Part shown: positions 1 to 7,268 of the stretch, one piece after another
Layout: each line of letters begins with the position of its first letter
Numbering within the stretch: position 1 is the first letter of the stretch
Assembly: GCA_016713505.1 (NCBI GenBank)
Contig: JADJPA010000002.1
Span: 310,001-374,000 of the forward strand
DNA length: 64,000 nt
Reading direction: 5' to 3'
Source of the DNA: Candidatus Competibacteraceae bacterium
Lineage (GTDB): Bacteria; Pseudomonadota; Gammaproteobacteria; Competibacterales; Competibacteraceae
The notes under the pieces: model-generated
What the model saw: only the letters and a program-made list of their open reading frames with translations
Database searches by the model: none
What the model was told of the DNA's origin: nothing
Translations under genes and position numbers: made by a program

Positions 1-231
1 CGGTTTGCGCGACGGATTGAATCTCGATGCCGGCGGCGATATCGCCTGCTTGGCAACCTGGACGCCCTGTATGACTACCTGCAACGGCGGTTGGTGGAAG
101 CCAATCTGAAGTCGGATATCGCCCTGCTCGACGAAGTGGCCGACCTGTTGCGCCCCGTCAAGGAAGCCTGGGACGCCATCGGCGGCACGGCCAACGCCGA
201 AGAGGCCGCCAGCGCGGCCGCGCCGGCGTGA
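1..231 (+). CDS. fliS: FliS flagellin export chaperone, 3' part, apparent frameshift
   Basis: FliS binds the C-terminus of flagellin in the cytoplasm and keeps it from polymerising before export. The reading frame open at base 1 gives the typical FliS C-terminal half (NLDALYDYLQRRLVEANLKS, then a LLDEVADLLRPVKEAWDAI stretch). In this frame the first 15 codons make no sense. Frame 2 over bases 2-46 instead encodes GLRDGLNLDAGGDIA, the FliS segment expected just before NLDALYDYL. One base therefore appears to be missing, or a few added, around bases 44-54. The gene is also cut at its 5' end by the window edge. Its stop overlaps the GTG start of the next gene. Identity is secure from the conserved motifs. 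Whether the frameshift is real cannot be told from one sequence. Confidence 0.85.
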   Translation, partial: RFARRIESRCRRRYRLLGNLDALYDYLQRRLVEANLKSDIALLDEVADLLRPVKEAWDAIGGTANAEEAASAAAPA

Positions 232-548
232 CCCTCAGCGCCGACGACTGGACGCAGCGGATCAAGCTGCTGCGCTTGATGAGCGTCGAGATGCTCGAAC
301 TGGCCGAGGCCGGCGGTTGGGACGAAGTGACCGAATGGGAAGCCAATCGGCGGACCTTGCTGGAGGAATTATTCCAGCAAGCGCCGCCCGCCGATCTCAC
401 GCCCGCGCTTGAGGAAGCCGCCCGCGCCGCGCTGTCCTGCGACGCCAGATTACTGGAACTGGCGTGCGAAGAACGGGACAGATTGGGCGACTATCTCAAG
501 TCGTTCGGTCAGGGCCGCCGCGTTCGCCACGCTTATCAGACTTTCTGA
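228..548 (+). CDS. fliT: FliT-like flagellar export chaperone
   Basis: This is a protein of 106 residues, mostly helical and acidic, of the size of FliT-family chaperones, which bind the filament cap FliD and other export substrates. Start is GTG at 228, overlapping the fliS stop as GTGA, so translation is probably coupled. The call rests mainly on size, on predicted helix content (DWTQRIKLLRLMSVEMLELA, EWEANRRTLLEELF) and on position directly after fliS, where fliT is found in many gammaproteobacteria. FliT sequences are poorly conserved, so the assignment is by context more than by motif. Confidence 0.7.
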   Translation: MTLSADDWTQRIKLLRLMSVEMLELAEAGGWDEVTEWEANRRTLLEELFQQAPPADLTPALEEAARAALSCDARLLELACEERDRLGDYLKSFGQGRRVRHAYQTF

Positions 549-641
549 ACATGATTTTTTTGCATCCTTGAGTCGAAAATACCACGTGCAGTGGAGTAGA
601 CTGTCTGTGTCTTGGGACTAGACATAGAACGAGGAGAACCC

Positions 642-884
642 ATGCCACTGCGAGTCATTAAAAAATGGGGTAGCAGCCCGGCCGTGCGCATTCCGGCGGC
701 TGTCATGGAAGCCGCCAGCCTCAATCTCGAACAGGAGGTTCAGGTGCGGGCGGAAAACGGCTGCGTCATCATCGAACCTCTGGCGCCCGTGGTCGCCCTT
801 GATGGGCGCCTGACGGGGATCGCGCCAGAAAATCGACCCGAGGAAGTCCGGACAGGGCGTTGTCCTCGGTCGGGTCTCGGCTGA
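642..884 (+). CDS. MazE/AbrB-type (SpoVT-AbrB fold) DNA-binding protein, orphan antitoxin-like
   Basis: This 80-residue protein begins LRVIKKWGSSPAVRIPAAVM, the classic swapped-hairpin AbrB/MazE DNA-binding motif (WGxSxAVRIP). Start is ATG 642 with GAGGAG at 631-636; a TTG at 612 is open but lacks such a site. MazE-type proteins repress their own promoter and neutralise a partner toxin, but no toxin gene follows: the next gene is the PilZ protein. The C-terminus after PENRPEEV does not look like the usual acidic MazE toxin-binding tail. Another frame over about 845-890 reads DRALSSVGSRL, which resembles that tail slightly better, so a small frameshift near 843 is possible but unproven. A short inverted repeat (TGTCT, 7-base gap, AGACA) lies just upstream, near 607-625, and could be its operator. 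Confidence 0.75.
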   Translation: MPLRVIKKWGSSPAVRIPAAVMEAASLNLEQEVQVRAENGCVIIEPLAPVVALDGRLTGIAPENRPEEVRTGRCPRSGLG

Positions 885-909
885 GCGTCCCCTGACGTGT
901 AACCCCAAC

Positions 910-1485
910 ATGGCCACCCCTGCCGCCGATCCAGCCGCTCCCGGCCTGGTCTTCACCGGCCGGCTACCGCTGGCGTGGCGCGAGCTGCCGGATTTGCCGG
1001 ACACCATTGCAATTCGGGAACAGGAACGGGCCAATCTCAGCAACCTGCATACCTTGTTCGCGCTGGATATCCACGCCGGCGATTCCGGGGATGACCCCAC
1101 CGCGCTGGCCAACGCCACCGAACTCAAACGGTTGGATTTCAAGGTCGGTTTGCTGCTTGAGCTGGTCGGACAGTTGTACGCGCGCCAGCAGGACATTCCC
1201 GCCGAGCATACCCTGACCCTGGCCGTGACCGGATTGAGCTGGCACGCCGAGGCCGCGCCGCCGGCCGGCAGCCTGTTGCGGATCGAACTGTATTGCAGCC
1301 TCAGCTACCCCCGCCCGCTGGTCTTCCACGCTCGGGTCAGCGCCACGACGCCCTATCCGGGGGGCTGGCACGTCCAAACCCGGTTTCAAGATCCCAGCGA
1401 GCCCCTTCAGGAAGCCCTGGAACGCTATATTTTCCTCCAACACCGCCGCGCCGTAGCCCACAGCCGGCGCAGTGGCATGCGTTAA
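910..1485 (+). CDS. Atypical PilZ (tPilZ) domain protein, probable c-di-GMP-linked motility factor
   Basis: This 191-residue protein has the layout of the atypical tetrameric PilZ family. It has an N-terminal strand with ERANLSNLHTLFALDI, a central helix ELKRLDFKVGLLLELVGQLY, a beta barrel segment (LTLAVTGLSWHAEAAPPAGS), and a C-terminal helix ending in LERYIFLQHRRAVAHSRR. I see no canonical RxxxR plus D/NxSxxG pair, which fits the tPilZ group, where c-di-GMP binding residues may be lost. It sits between the fliST genes and fleQ, so a role in flagellar control is likely by context. The start ATG 910 has only a weak ribosome site. The function is inferred from fold and position. Confidence 0.7.
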   Translation: MATPAADPAAPGLVFTGRLPLAWRELPDLPDTIAIREQERANLSNLHTLFALDIHAGDSGDDPTALANATELKRLDFKVGLLLELVGQLYARQQDIPAEHTLTLAVTGLSWHAEAAPPAGSLLRIELYCSLSYPRPLVFHARVSATTPYPGGWHVQTRFQDPSEPLQEALERYIFLQHRRAVAHSRRSGMR

Positions 1486-1489
1486 AGCT

Positions 1490-1517
1490 TTGATACCTGC
1501 CCAGTCTTCACTACAAT
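1490..1517 (+). promoter_or_regulatory. Putative sigma-70 promoter of fleQ
   Basis: TTGATA (1490-1495) and TACAAT (1512-1517) are separated by 16 bases just after the stop of the tPilZ gene. Transcription would start near 1524, leaving about 140 bases of leader before the preferred fleQ start at 1665. This is a visual consensus match only. Confidence 0.5.
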
Positions 1518-1664
1518 TCTCTCGTTATGGCTGCGGCTGTCTCCAAACAGTGCCGCCAGCATGGCGAAAGCGTGACGCGGTGGATCGAAGGCTGGCGAAG
1601 TGATTTGCCGATTGATGGCCGATTTATCAGCGGCATGCTTCATCCCTTGAAGGACGAGTCCCTG

Positions 1665-3152
1665 ATGAAGACCGCTTTGCTCGTAATCGATGACGACCCC
1701 CAACGGGGCGATGAATTGTGTTTGTTGCTGCGGTTCATGGAAGAAAGCCACATTACGCGGGCGGATTCCTCCAACTGGCGAGTCCACGTGGAGCACAATA
1801 TCGAGTTGCGCTGCATTTTTCTGGGGCGCTACGGCGCCGCCGAGCAGCCGCCCAGCGACATCATCCACGCCCTGCGCACGCTCGCGCCCAAGGCGGCGTT
1901 GATCCTGGTCGAGGAAGCCGAGCAGCCCATCCGCCTGCCGGCCACGCTGGAGGCCAGTTGCGGCGGCCATCTGGCGCATCCGTTCCGCCATTCAGCATTG
2001 AGCGCGATTCTGGCCAGACTGCAACCCAGCGCCACCGGTCGCGACACGCGGGGAGGCACCACCGCGGCGGGCCGGCGCAACGCCGAGCTCTTCCGCAGTC
2101 TGATCGGCCACAGTCCGGCCGTCGTGCGAGTGCGCGAGATGATCCAGCGCGTCGCCCCGTCCGAGTCCACCGTGATGATCCTGGGGGAGTCCGGGACCGG
2201 CAAGGAAGTCGTCGCGCGCAACATTCACTATTTTTCCAACCGCAGCCAGGGCCCTTTCGTGCCGGTCAACTGCGGCGCCATTCCCGACAACCTGCTGGAA
2301 AGCGAGCTGTTCGGTCACGAGAAAGGCTCCTTCACCGGCGCCATTTCCGCCCGGCGCGGCCGGTTCGAACTGGCCAAGGGCGGCACGCTGTTTCTGGACG
2401 AGATCGGCGACATGCCGCTGAACATGCAAGTCAAGCTGCTGCGGGTGTTGCAAGAGCGCAGTTTCGAGCGGGTCGGCAGCGATCGCAGCCTGGAAGCCGA
2501 CGTGCGGATCATCGCGGCGACCCATCGCGATCTGGACGAGATGATCAAGGCCGGCAGCTTCCGGGAAGACCTCTATTACCGGCTGAACGTTTTTCCGGTC
2601 GAAATGCCGTCCTTGCGCGACCGGCTGGAGGATTTGCCGCTGCTGGTCGATGAATTGATCGAGCGGATGGCGCACGAACAGGGCGTTCGGGTCAGCCTCA
2701 GTCCGGCGGCCTTGCGCAGCCTGAACCACTATCCGTGGCCCGGCAACGTGCGGGAGCTGGCCAATCTGATGGAGCGCCTGACCATTCTCAAGCCGCATTG
2801 CCAAGTAGAGCCAGGCGACCTGCCGGCCAAGTTCCGGGCCTATATTCCAGCCGAGCCCGTCGTGGTGGAAGCGGTCGCGCTGGAGGCGGTGGCGGCGGGA
2901 GGAAGCGCCGAGCGCGCGGAAACGCCGTCGGGCCGCTTGCTGGCCAACGAGTTGAACGGGCTGCCCCCGGAAGGACTCGATCTGCGCCAGTACATCATGG
3001 AACTCGAATCCTCATTGATTCAGTCGGCGCTGGACGAGACCAACGGCGTGGTCGCGCACGCGGCCACCTTGCTGAAGATGCGCCGCACCACCCTGGTTGA
3101 AAAAATGCGCAAATACAATATCCGGCGCGGCGATATCGACATCGAGGAGTGA
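1665..3152 (+). CDS. fleQ: FleQ, sigma-54 activator and c-di-GMP-responsive master regulator of flagellar genes
   Basis: This 495-residue enhancer-binding protein activates RpoN promoters of flagellar genes. An N-terminal receiver-like domain (about 1-120) lacks a clear phosphorylation site, as in FleQ. A linker follows with LFRSL at 142-146, the FleQ c-di-GMP-binding motif. The AAA+ domain has Walker A GESGTGKE (174-181), GSFTGA (221-226) for sigma-54 contact and Walker B TLFLDE (241-246). The Fis-type helix-turn-helix ends in RRTTLVEKMRKYNIRRGD. Start: ATG 1665 (AAGGACGAG upstream) gives a FleQ-like N-terminus (KTALLVIDDD); an upstream in-frame ATG at 1527 would add 46 residues without family resemblance. 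The fleSR pair that follows fleQ in Pseudomonas is absent; fliE comes next. Confidence 0.93.
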   Translation: MKTALLVIDDDPQRGDELCLLLRFMEESHITRADSSNWRVHVEHNIELRCIFLGRYGAAEQPPSDIIHALRTLAPKAALILVEEAEQPIRLPATLEASCGGHLAHPFRHSALSAILARLQPSATGRDTRGGTTAAGRRNAELFRSLIGHSPAVVRVREMIQRVAPSESTVMILGESGTGKEVVARNIHYFSNRSQGPFVPVNCGAIPDNLLESELFGHEKGSFTGAISARRGRFELAKGGTLFLDEIGDMPLNMQVKLLRVLQERSFERVGSDRSLEADVRIIAATHRDLDEMIKAGSFREDLYYRLNVFPVEMPSLRDRLEDLPLLVDELIERMAHEQGVRVSLSPAALRSLNHYPWPGNVRELANLMERLTILKPHCQVEPGDLPAKFRAYIPAEPVVVEAVALEAVAAGGSAERAETPSGRLLANELNGLPPEGLDLRQYIMELESSLIQSALDETNGVVAHAATLLKMRRTTLVEKMRKYNIRRGDIDIEE

Positions 3153-3253
3153 TGTCGGACCGTTGGCGGCCGGAAGCGTTGCCCGGTGCGCCAAATAATT
3201 GGCATCCCCTTAATCACTCCAATAAGACATTGTTATTGAATCGAACTTTGATA

Positions 3254-3269
3254 GGGCATGGTTTTTGCT
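3254..3269 (+). promoter_or_regulatory. Sigma-54 promoter of the fliE operon
   Basis: The 16-mer GGGCATGGTTTTTGCT matches the RpoN consensus (TGGCAYG-N4-TTGCW) at all defined positions but the first. The invariant GG is at 3255-3256 and GC at 3267-3268. Transcription would start near 3280, so the in-frame ATG at 3258 lies inside the promoter and cannot be the fliE start. Confidence 0.85.
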
Positions 3270-3326
3270 CCCAACGGATTGTCTTTCGCCCTCGGGGCGG
3301 CCCAACCGATTAGCGAGCAGAAACCG

Positions 3327-3653
3327 ATGAACTCGATCGAAACGACCCATCCGCTGACCAACGGCTTGCGTCCGCTGGGGAAGTCAGCCGGTGCGACCGC
3401 CGTTCCGGCCGGCGCCGATGCCGGCCACTCCGCCGGCGATTTCGGCGCGCTGTTCAAATCCATGCTGGGTGATGTCAACGAATCCCAGCAGCACGCCAAC
3501 CGGATGGCGGAATCCTTCGATGCCGGCCAAGAGCAGGATCTGGCGGGCGTGATGATCGCCCAGCAGAAAGCCCGGCTGAATTTTCAGGCCACCCTGCAAG
3601 CGCGCAACAAGCTGATTTCCGCCTATCAAGACATCATGAACATGCCGATCTGA
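3327..3653 (+). CDS. fliE: FliE, flagellar hook-basal body junction protein
   Basis: FliE joins the MS ring to the proximal rod and is an early export substrate. From ATG 3327 the protein is 108 residues, the usual FliE length. Its C-terminal half (DLAGVMIAQQKARLNFQATL, then RNKLISAYQDIMNMPI) is the conserved FliE helix and tail. The longer frame from 3258 is rejected because that codon lies in the sigma-54 promoter. It is the first gene of the fliEFGHIJK operon, 38 bases before fliF. Confidence 0.95.
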   Translation: MNSIETTHPLTNGLRPLGKSAGATAVPAGADAGHSAGDFGALFKSMLGDVNESQQHANRMAESFDAGQEQDLAGVMIAQQKARLNFQATLQARNKLISAYQDIMNMPI

Positions 3654-3691
3654 GCGCATCGAGCGGCATGATGAGATGAGAGGAACCCACC

Positions 3692-5467
3692 GTGGCGGAC
3701 GCTGAAAGCGCGCCGGTCCCGAATCCGCCCGCGCGGATCGACTGGCGTCGGGAATTCGGCAAATTCCGTCGGCCGGGGCCGGCGCAAATCGGCATTTTGG
3801 CCGGCGTCGCGGCGCTGCTGGCGCTGCTGGTGGCCGGGGCGCTGTGGCTCAACACCCCGACCTATGATGTGCTGTATCGAGGTTTGGCCGAAGCGGATGC
3901 CGGTCAGATCATGGAAGCCCTGCAAAAATCGAACATCCCGTTCAAGATCGACACCCGCAGCGGCGCTTTGCTGGTCTCGGCCGAACAGGTCCACGAAGCG
4001 CGCTTGAAGCTGGCCAGCCAGGGCTTGCCGCGCGGCGCCGTCAACGGCCTGGAAGCGCTGGAGCAAAAAAACAGCTTCGGCGTCAGTCAGTTCATGGAAA
4101 CCGCCCGCTACCAGCACGCGCTGGAAGGCGAACTGGCCCGGTCGATCATGACCATCGGCTCGGTCGAAGCCGCCCGCATCCATCTGGCCTTTCCCAAGGA
4201 AACCGTGTTCGCCCGCCAGCAACAGCCGCCCACCGCGTCGGTGCTGGTGCGGCTGCATCCGGGCCGGACGCTGGACCCCGGCCAGGTGGCGGCCATCGTC
4301 CATCTGATCGCCTCCAGCGTCCCCAAGCTCAGCCCGGATAAGGTGTCGGTGATCGATCAGGCGGGCAATCTGCTGACCCGGCCGGAGCGGGAAGGCGGCA
4401 GCGATCTCAATTTGGATCAACTGGAGTACGCCCGCCGGCTGGAAGAACGCTATGCCCGCCGCATCGAGGACCTGCTCACGCCGGTGTGGGGCGCGGGCCG
4501 GGTGCGCGCTCAGGTCTCGCTGGAGCTGGATTTCACCACCAGCGAGGAGACCGCCGAGCGCTACGAACCCCGGCAAGAGCCGCGGCCGGTGCGCAGCGAG
4601 CAGTTGCTGGAAGAGACCAATCCCCGGCTGAATCCGGCGGGCGTGCCCGGCGCGCTGTCCAACCAGCCGCCCGGCGCGGCGACCGTCCCGGAAGTGGCGG
4701 GTCAGAATCCGGCGACCGCCAACCCAAACGCGCAAAATCCGCAAAACCCGCAGAATCCGGCCGCGCCGGGGACCGCTCCCGGACCGACCGCGCAAAATAC
4801 CGTGGTTACGCCCAGTCGCAAGGAAGTGACCCGCAACTACGAACTGGACAAGCGCGTCACCCACAGCCGGGGCGTGCCGGGCCGGATCGCGCGGGTTTCG
4901 GCGGCGGTGGTGGTGGACGACCGCACCGTTCTGGAAAACGGGCAGCCGGTGCGCAAACCGATCGGTCCGGAAGAAGTGGAGCGCATCACCGCCCTGGTCA
5001 AACAAGCCGTCGGCTTCAACACCGAGCGAGGCGACAGCGTCAACGTGTTGAACGCCGCCTTCGCACCGGGAATCGAGGAGCCGCCGTTGCCGCTGTGGCA
5101 GCAGCCCTGGTTTCTGGAGCTGGTGAAATGGGGCGTGGTCGGCGTGATCTCGCTGGCGGTGCTGCTGTTGGTGGTGCGGCCGCTGCTGCGCCGCGCGCTG
5201 CCGGCTCCGGTCGAAGTCAAGCAAGAGGTGATCGCCCAAGACGCCGCCGCCGCCGCGTTGCCCGCACCCGAAGAGGGCGTCGATGGCTTGCTGGAAGATC
5301 AGGTCGAAATCAGCGGGGCCCTAGAAAACGCTCGGCCCAAGGCGCTGCTGAACGGTCCGGCCGAACAACTGGAAAAGCGGATGGATCTGGCCCGCGCGCT
5401 GGTGACCGAGGATTCCAAGCGCGCGGTGCAGGTGATCCGTAACTGGCTGGCCGGTGAGGAAGGATAA
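3692..5467 (+). CDS. fliF: FliF, flagellar MS-ring protein
   Basis: FliF builds the inner-membrane MS ring that carries the switch and houses the export gate. The 591-residue protein has a first membrane segment near residues 32-53, ring-building motifs (TYDVLYRGLAEADAGQIMEAL, VSAEQVHEARLKLASQGLP), a long Asn/Pro/Gln-rich loop at about 335-365 with NPQN repeats, and a second membrane segment near 475-500. The C-terminal tail (DLARALVTEDSKRAVQVIRN) is the FliG-binding part. Start GTG 3692 has a GAGAGGA site upstream. Three bases separate its stop from fliG. Confidence 0.95.
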   Translation: MADAESAPVPNPPARIDWRREFGKFRRPGPAQIGILAGVAALLALLVAGALWLNTPTYDVLYRGLAEADAGQIMEALQKSNIPFKIDTRSGALLVSAEQVHEARLKLASQGLPRGAVNGLEALEQKNSFGVSQFMETARYQHALEGELARSIMTIGSVEAARIHLAFPKETVFARQQQPPTASVLVRLHPGRTLDPGQVAAIVHLIASSVPKLSPDKVSVIDQAGNLLTRPEREGGSDLNLDQLEYARRLEERYARRIEDLLTPVWGAGRVRAQVSLELDFTTSEETAERYEPRQEPRPVRSEQLLEETNPRLNPAGVPGALSNQPPGAATVPEVAGQNPATANPNAQNPQNPQNPAAPGTAPGPTAQNTVVTPSRKEVTRNYELDKRVTHSRGVPGRIARVSAAVVVDDRTVLENGQPVRKPIGPEEVERITALVKQAVGFNTERGDSVNVLNAAFAPGIEEPPLPLWQQPWFLELVKWGVVGVISLAVLLLVVRPLLRRALPAPVEVKQEVIAQDAAAAALPAPEEGVDGLLEDQVEISGALENARPKALLNGPAEQLEKRMDLARALVTEDSKRAVQVIRNWLAGEEG

Positions 5468-5470
5468 GCG

Positions 5471-6481
5471 ATGGCGGAATTGACGACGGTTTTCAAGGGT
5501 GTCGAACGGGCGGCGGTGGTGCTGATGGCGCTGGGCGAAAGTCACGCCGCTGAAATCCTGCGCCATCTGGACCCACGCGAACTGCACAAGCTCGGCGTCG
5601 CCATGGCCAATCTGGCCAACGTCAACCGGGATCAGATCAGCGAAATCGTCCATACCTTCAACGAGGAAGTGCACAATCAGAGCACGCTGACGCTGGACGG
5701 CGAAAACTACATTCGCGGGGTGCTGACCCGCGCCTTGGGCCGCGAGAAGGCGCGCGGCATCCTGGAACACATCTTCGACGGCGAGCAGCAAACCGGAGTC
5801 GATTCGCTGAAATGGATGGACGCCGGCGCCATCGCGGGCGGTTTGCGCGAGGAACACCCGCAGGTGGTGGCGCTGGTGCTGTCCTCGCTGCGGCCCGACC
5901 AAGCCGCCGAGGTCGTCAACCTGCTGCCGTCGCCGCTGCGCGACGAGGCGCTGTTGCGGGTGGCGATTCTGGACGAGATTCCGGCGGGCGCGCTGGCCGA
6001 ATTGAACGAACTGATCGAGAAGCAAGTCATGCGCAACATCAACGCCGCCGCCACCTCCAAGATCGGCGGACCCAAGCGCGCCGCCGAAATCCTCGGCCGG
6101 CTGGATGCGGCCATCGAAGGCCAGATTCTCGACAACATCAAGGAAGTGGACGCCGATCTCGGCGGCAAGATCGAAGACCTCATGGTGGTGTTCGAAAACC
6201 TGCTCGGGCTCAGCGACCGCGACATTCAGACGCTGCTGCGCGAGATTTCCTCGGACATGCTGCTGGTGGCGCTGCGCGGGGCCGACGAGGCGGTGCGGCA
6301 GAAGATCATGGGCAACATGTCCAAGCGCGCCGCCGATCTGTTGCGCGACGATCTGGAAGCCATGCCGCCGGTCAAGCTCAGCGACGTGGAAAACGCCCAG
6401 AAGGAAATCATGTCCGCCGCCAAACGGTTGGCGGAGGCCGGCGAGATCACCTTGAGCAGCAAGGGAGACCAGCTTGTCTAA
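5471..6481 (+). CDS. fliG: FliG, flagellar motor switch protein
   Basis: FliG links the MS ring to the switch complex and transmits torque from the stators. The protein of 336 residues shows the N-terminal FliF-binding part (RAAVVLMALGESHAAEILRH), the middle EHPQ motif (REEHPQVVALVLSSLRPDQA) that binds FliM, and the charged C-terminal torque helix region (DRDIQTLLREISSDMLLVAL, then GNMSKRAADLLRDDLE). Its length is standard. It overlaps the fliH start by 8 bases. Confidence 0.96.
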   Translation: MAELTTVFKGVERAAVVLMALGESHAAEILRHLDPRELHKLGVAMANLANVNRDQISEIVHTFNEEVHNQSTLTLDGENYIRGVLTRALGREKARGILEHIFDGEQQTGVDSLKWMDAGAIAGGLREEHPQVVALVLSSLRPDQAAEVVNLLPSPLRDEALLRVAILDEIPAGALAELNELIEKQVMRNINAAATSKIGGPKRAAEILGRLDAAIEGQILDNIKEVDADLGGKIEDLMVVFENLLGLSDRDIQTLLREISSDMLLVALRGADEAVRQKIMGNMSKRAADLLRDDLEAMPPVKLSDVENAQKEIMSAAKRLAEAGEITLSSKGDQLV

Positions 6482-7268
6482 AGTCATCTCCGGCGACCAA
6501 CTGACCGCCTACCAGCGCTGGGAGCTGCCCAGCGTGGAGCTGCCACCCGAACCGGAACCGATTTCCAGCGCGCCGCCGGTCGGGGAAACCGGCGGCAACG
6601 CCCGCCCGCCGCGTCCACAGAAACCGCAAAAAGTCGGCGCGACCGTGCCGACCTTGGAGGAAATCGAAGCCATCCAGCGCGACGCCCACGAGGAAGGTTT
6701 CGCCGCCGGCTATCAGGAAGGCCGCCGGGAAGGTCGCGATCAGGGTTACAAGAAGGGCCAGCAGGAAGGTTACGCGGAAGCCTACCAGCGCGGTTACGCC
6801 GAAGGGCTGGCCGGCGGCCGGGAGGACTTGGCGTCACGGGTCCAGCAGCTCGATCGGATCCTGGGGCTGCTCGGCCGGCCTTTGGAGGCGCTCGATGCGG
6901 CGGTCGAGGAACAATTGACCTGGATGACCACCGAAATCGCCCGACGGCTGATCCGGCGGGAGCTACGCACCTCGCCGGGCGAGATCGTGGCGGTGGTGCG
7001 GGAAGCGGTCGGGTTGTTGCCGGTGGCCAGCACCGACGTGCAGGTGCGCCTGCACCCCGACGACGCCCAGCTGATTCGCGAGGTGCTCTCGCTGGGCCGC
7101 GACGACCAGCCGATTTGGCGGATCGTCGAGGATCAGACCTTGAGCCGAGGCGGTTGTCTGGTCAATGCCGAGCTGTCGCGAATCGACGCGACGCTGGAAA
7201 AGCGATTGGGCGCGGTGATCGCGACCGTATTGGGGGACGAACGTGAGCACAATGGCAAACACGCCTGA
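6474..7268 (+). CDS. fliH: FliH, regulator of the flagellar export ATPase
   Basis: FliH binds FliI and couples the export ATPase to the C ring. The protein (264 residues) has a long Gly-repeat stretch at about 75-115 (EGFAAGYQEGRREGRDQGYK and onward), which is the GxxxG helix typical of FliH, and a C-terminal V-ATPase subunit E-like domain (RRLIRRELRTSPGEIVAVVR). The start is TTG 6474 with AAGGGAGA at 6461-6468, inside the end of fliG. The stop lies inside the start of fliI. Confidence 0.93.
   Translation: MSKVISGDQLTAYQRWELPSVELPPEPEPISSAPPVGETGGNARPPRPQKPQKVGATVPTLEEIEAIQRDAHEEGFAAGYQEGRREGRDQGYKKGQQEGYAEAYQRGYAEGLAGGREDLASRVQQLDRILGLLGRPLEALDAAVEEQLTWMTTEIARRLIRRELRTSPGEIVAVVREAVGLLPVASTDVQVRLHPDDAQLIREVLSLGRDDQPIWRIVEDQTLSRGGCLVNAELSRIDATLEKRLGAVIATVLGDEREHNGKHA

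Noticed and set aside
1527..1664. A 46-residue N-terminal extension of FleQ
   Set aside because: The extension has no family resemblance, and ATG 1665 has a better site and gives the FleQ length.
3198..3215. A TGGCAT element between fleQ and fliE as a sigma-54 promoter
   Set aside because: The -12 half reads TAATC instead of TTGCW; the element at 3254-3269 fits far better.
3626..5239. A very long open frame on the strand opposite fliF, and similar ones opposite fliM, flhA, the CheA genes and the receptors
   Set aside because: They mirror real genes of high GC content, have no ribosome sites, and show His/Arg/Gly-rich sequences typical of antisense translation.
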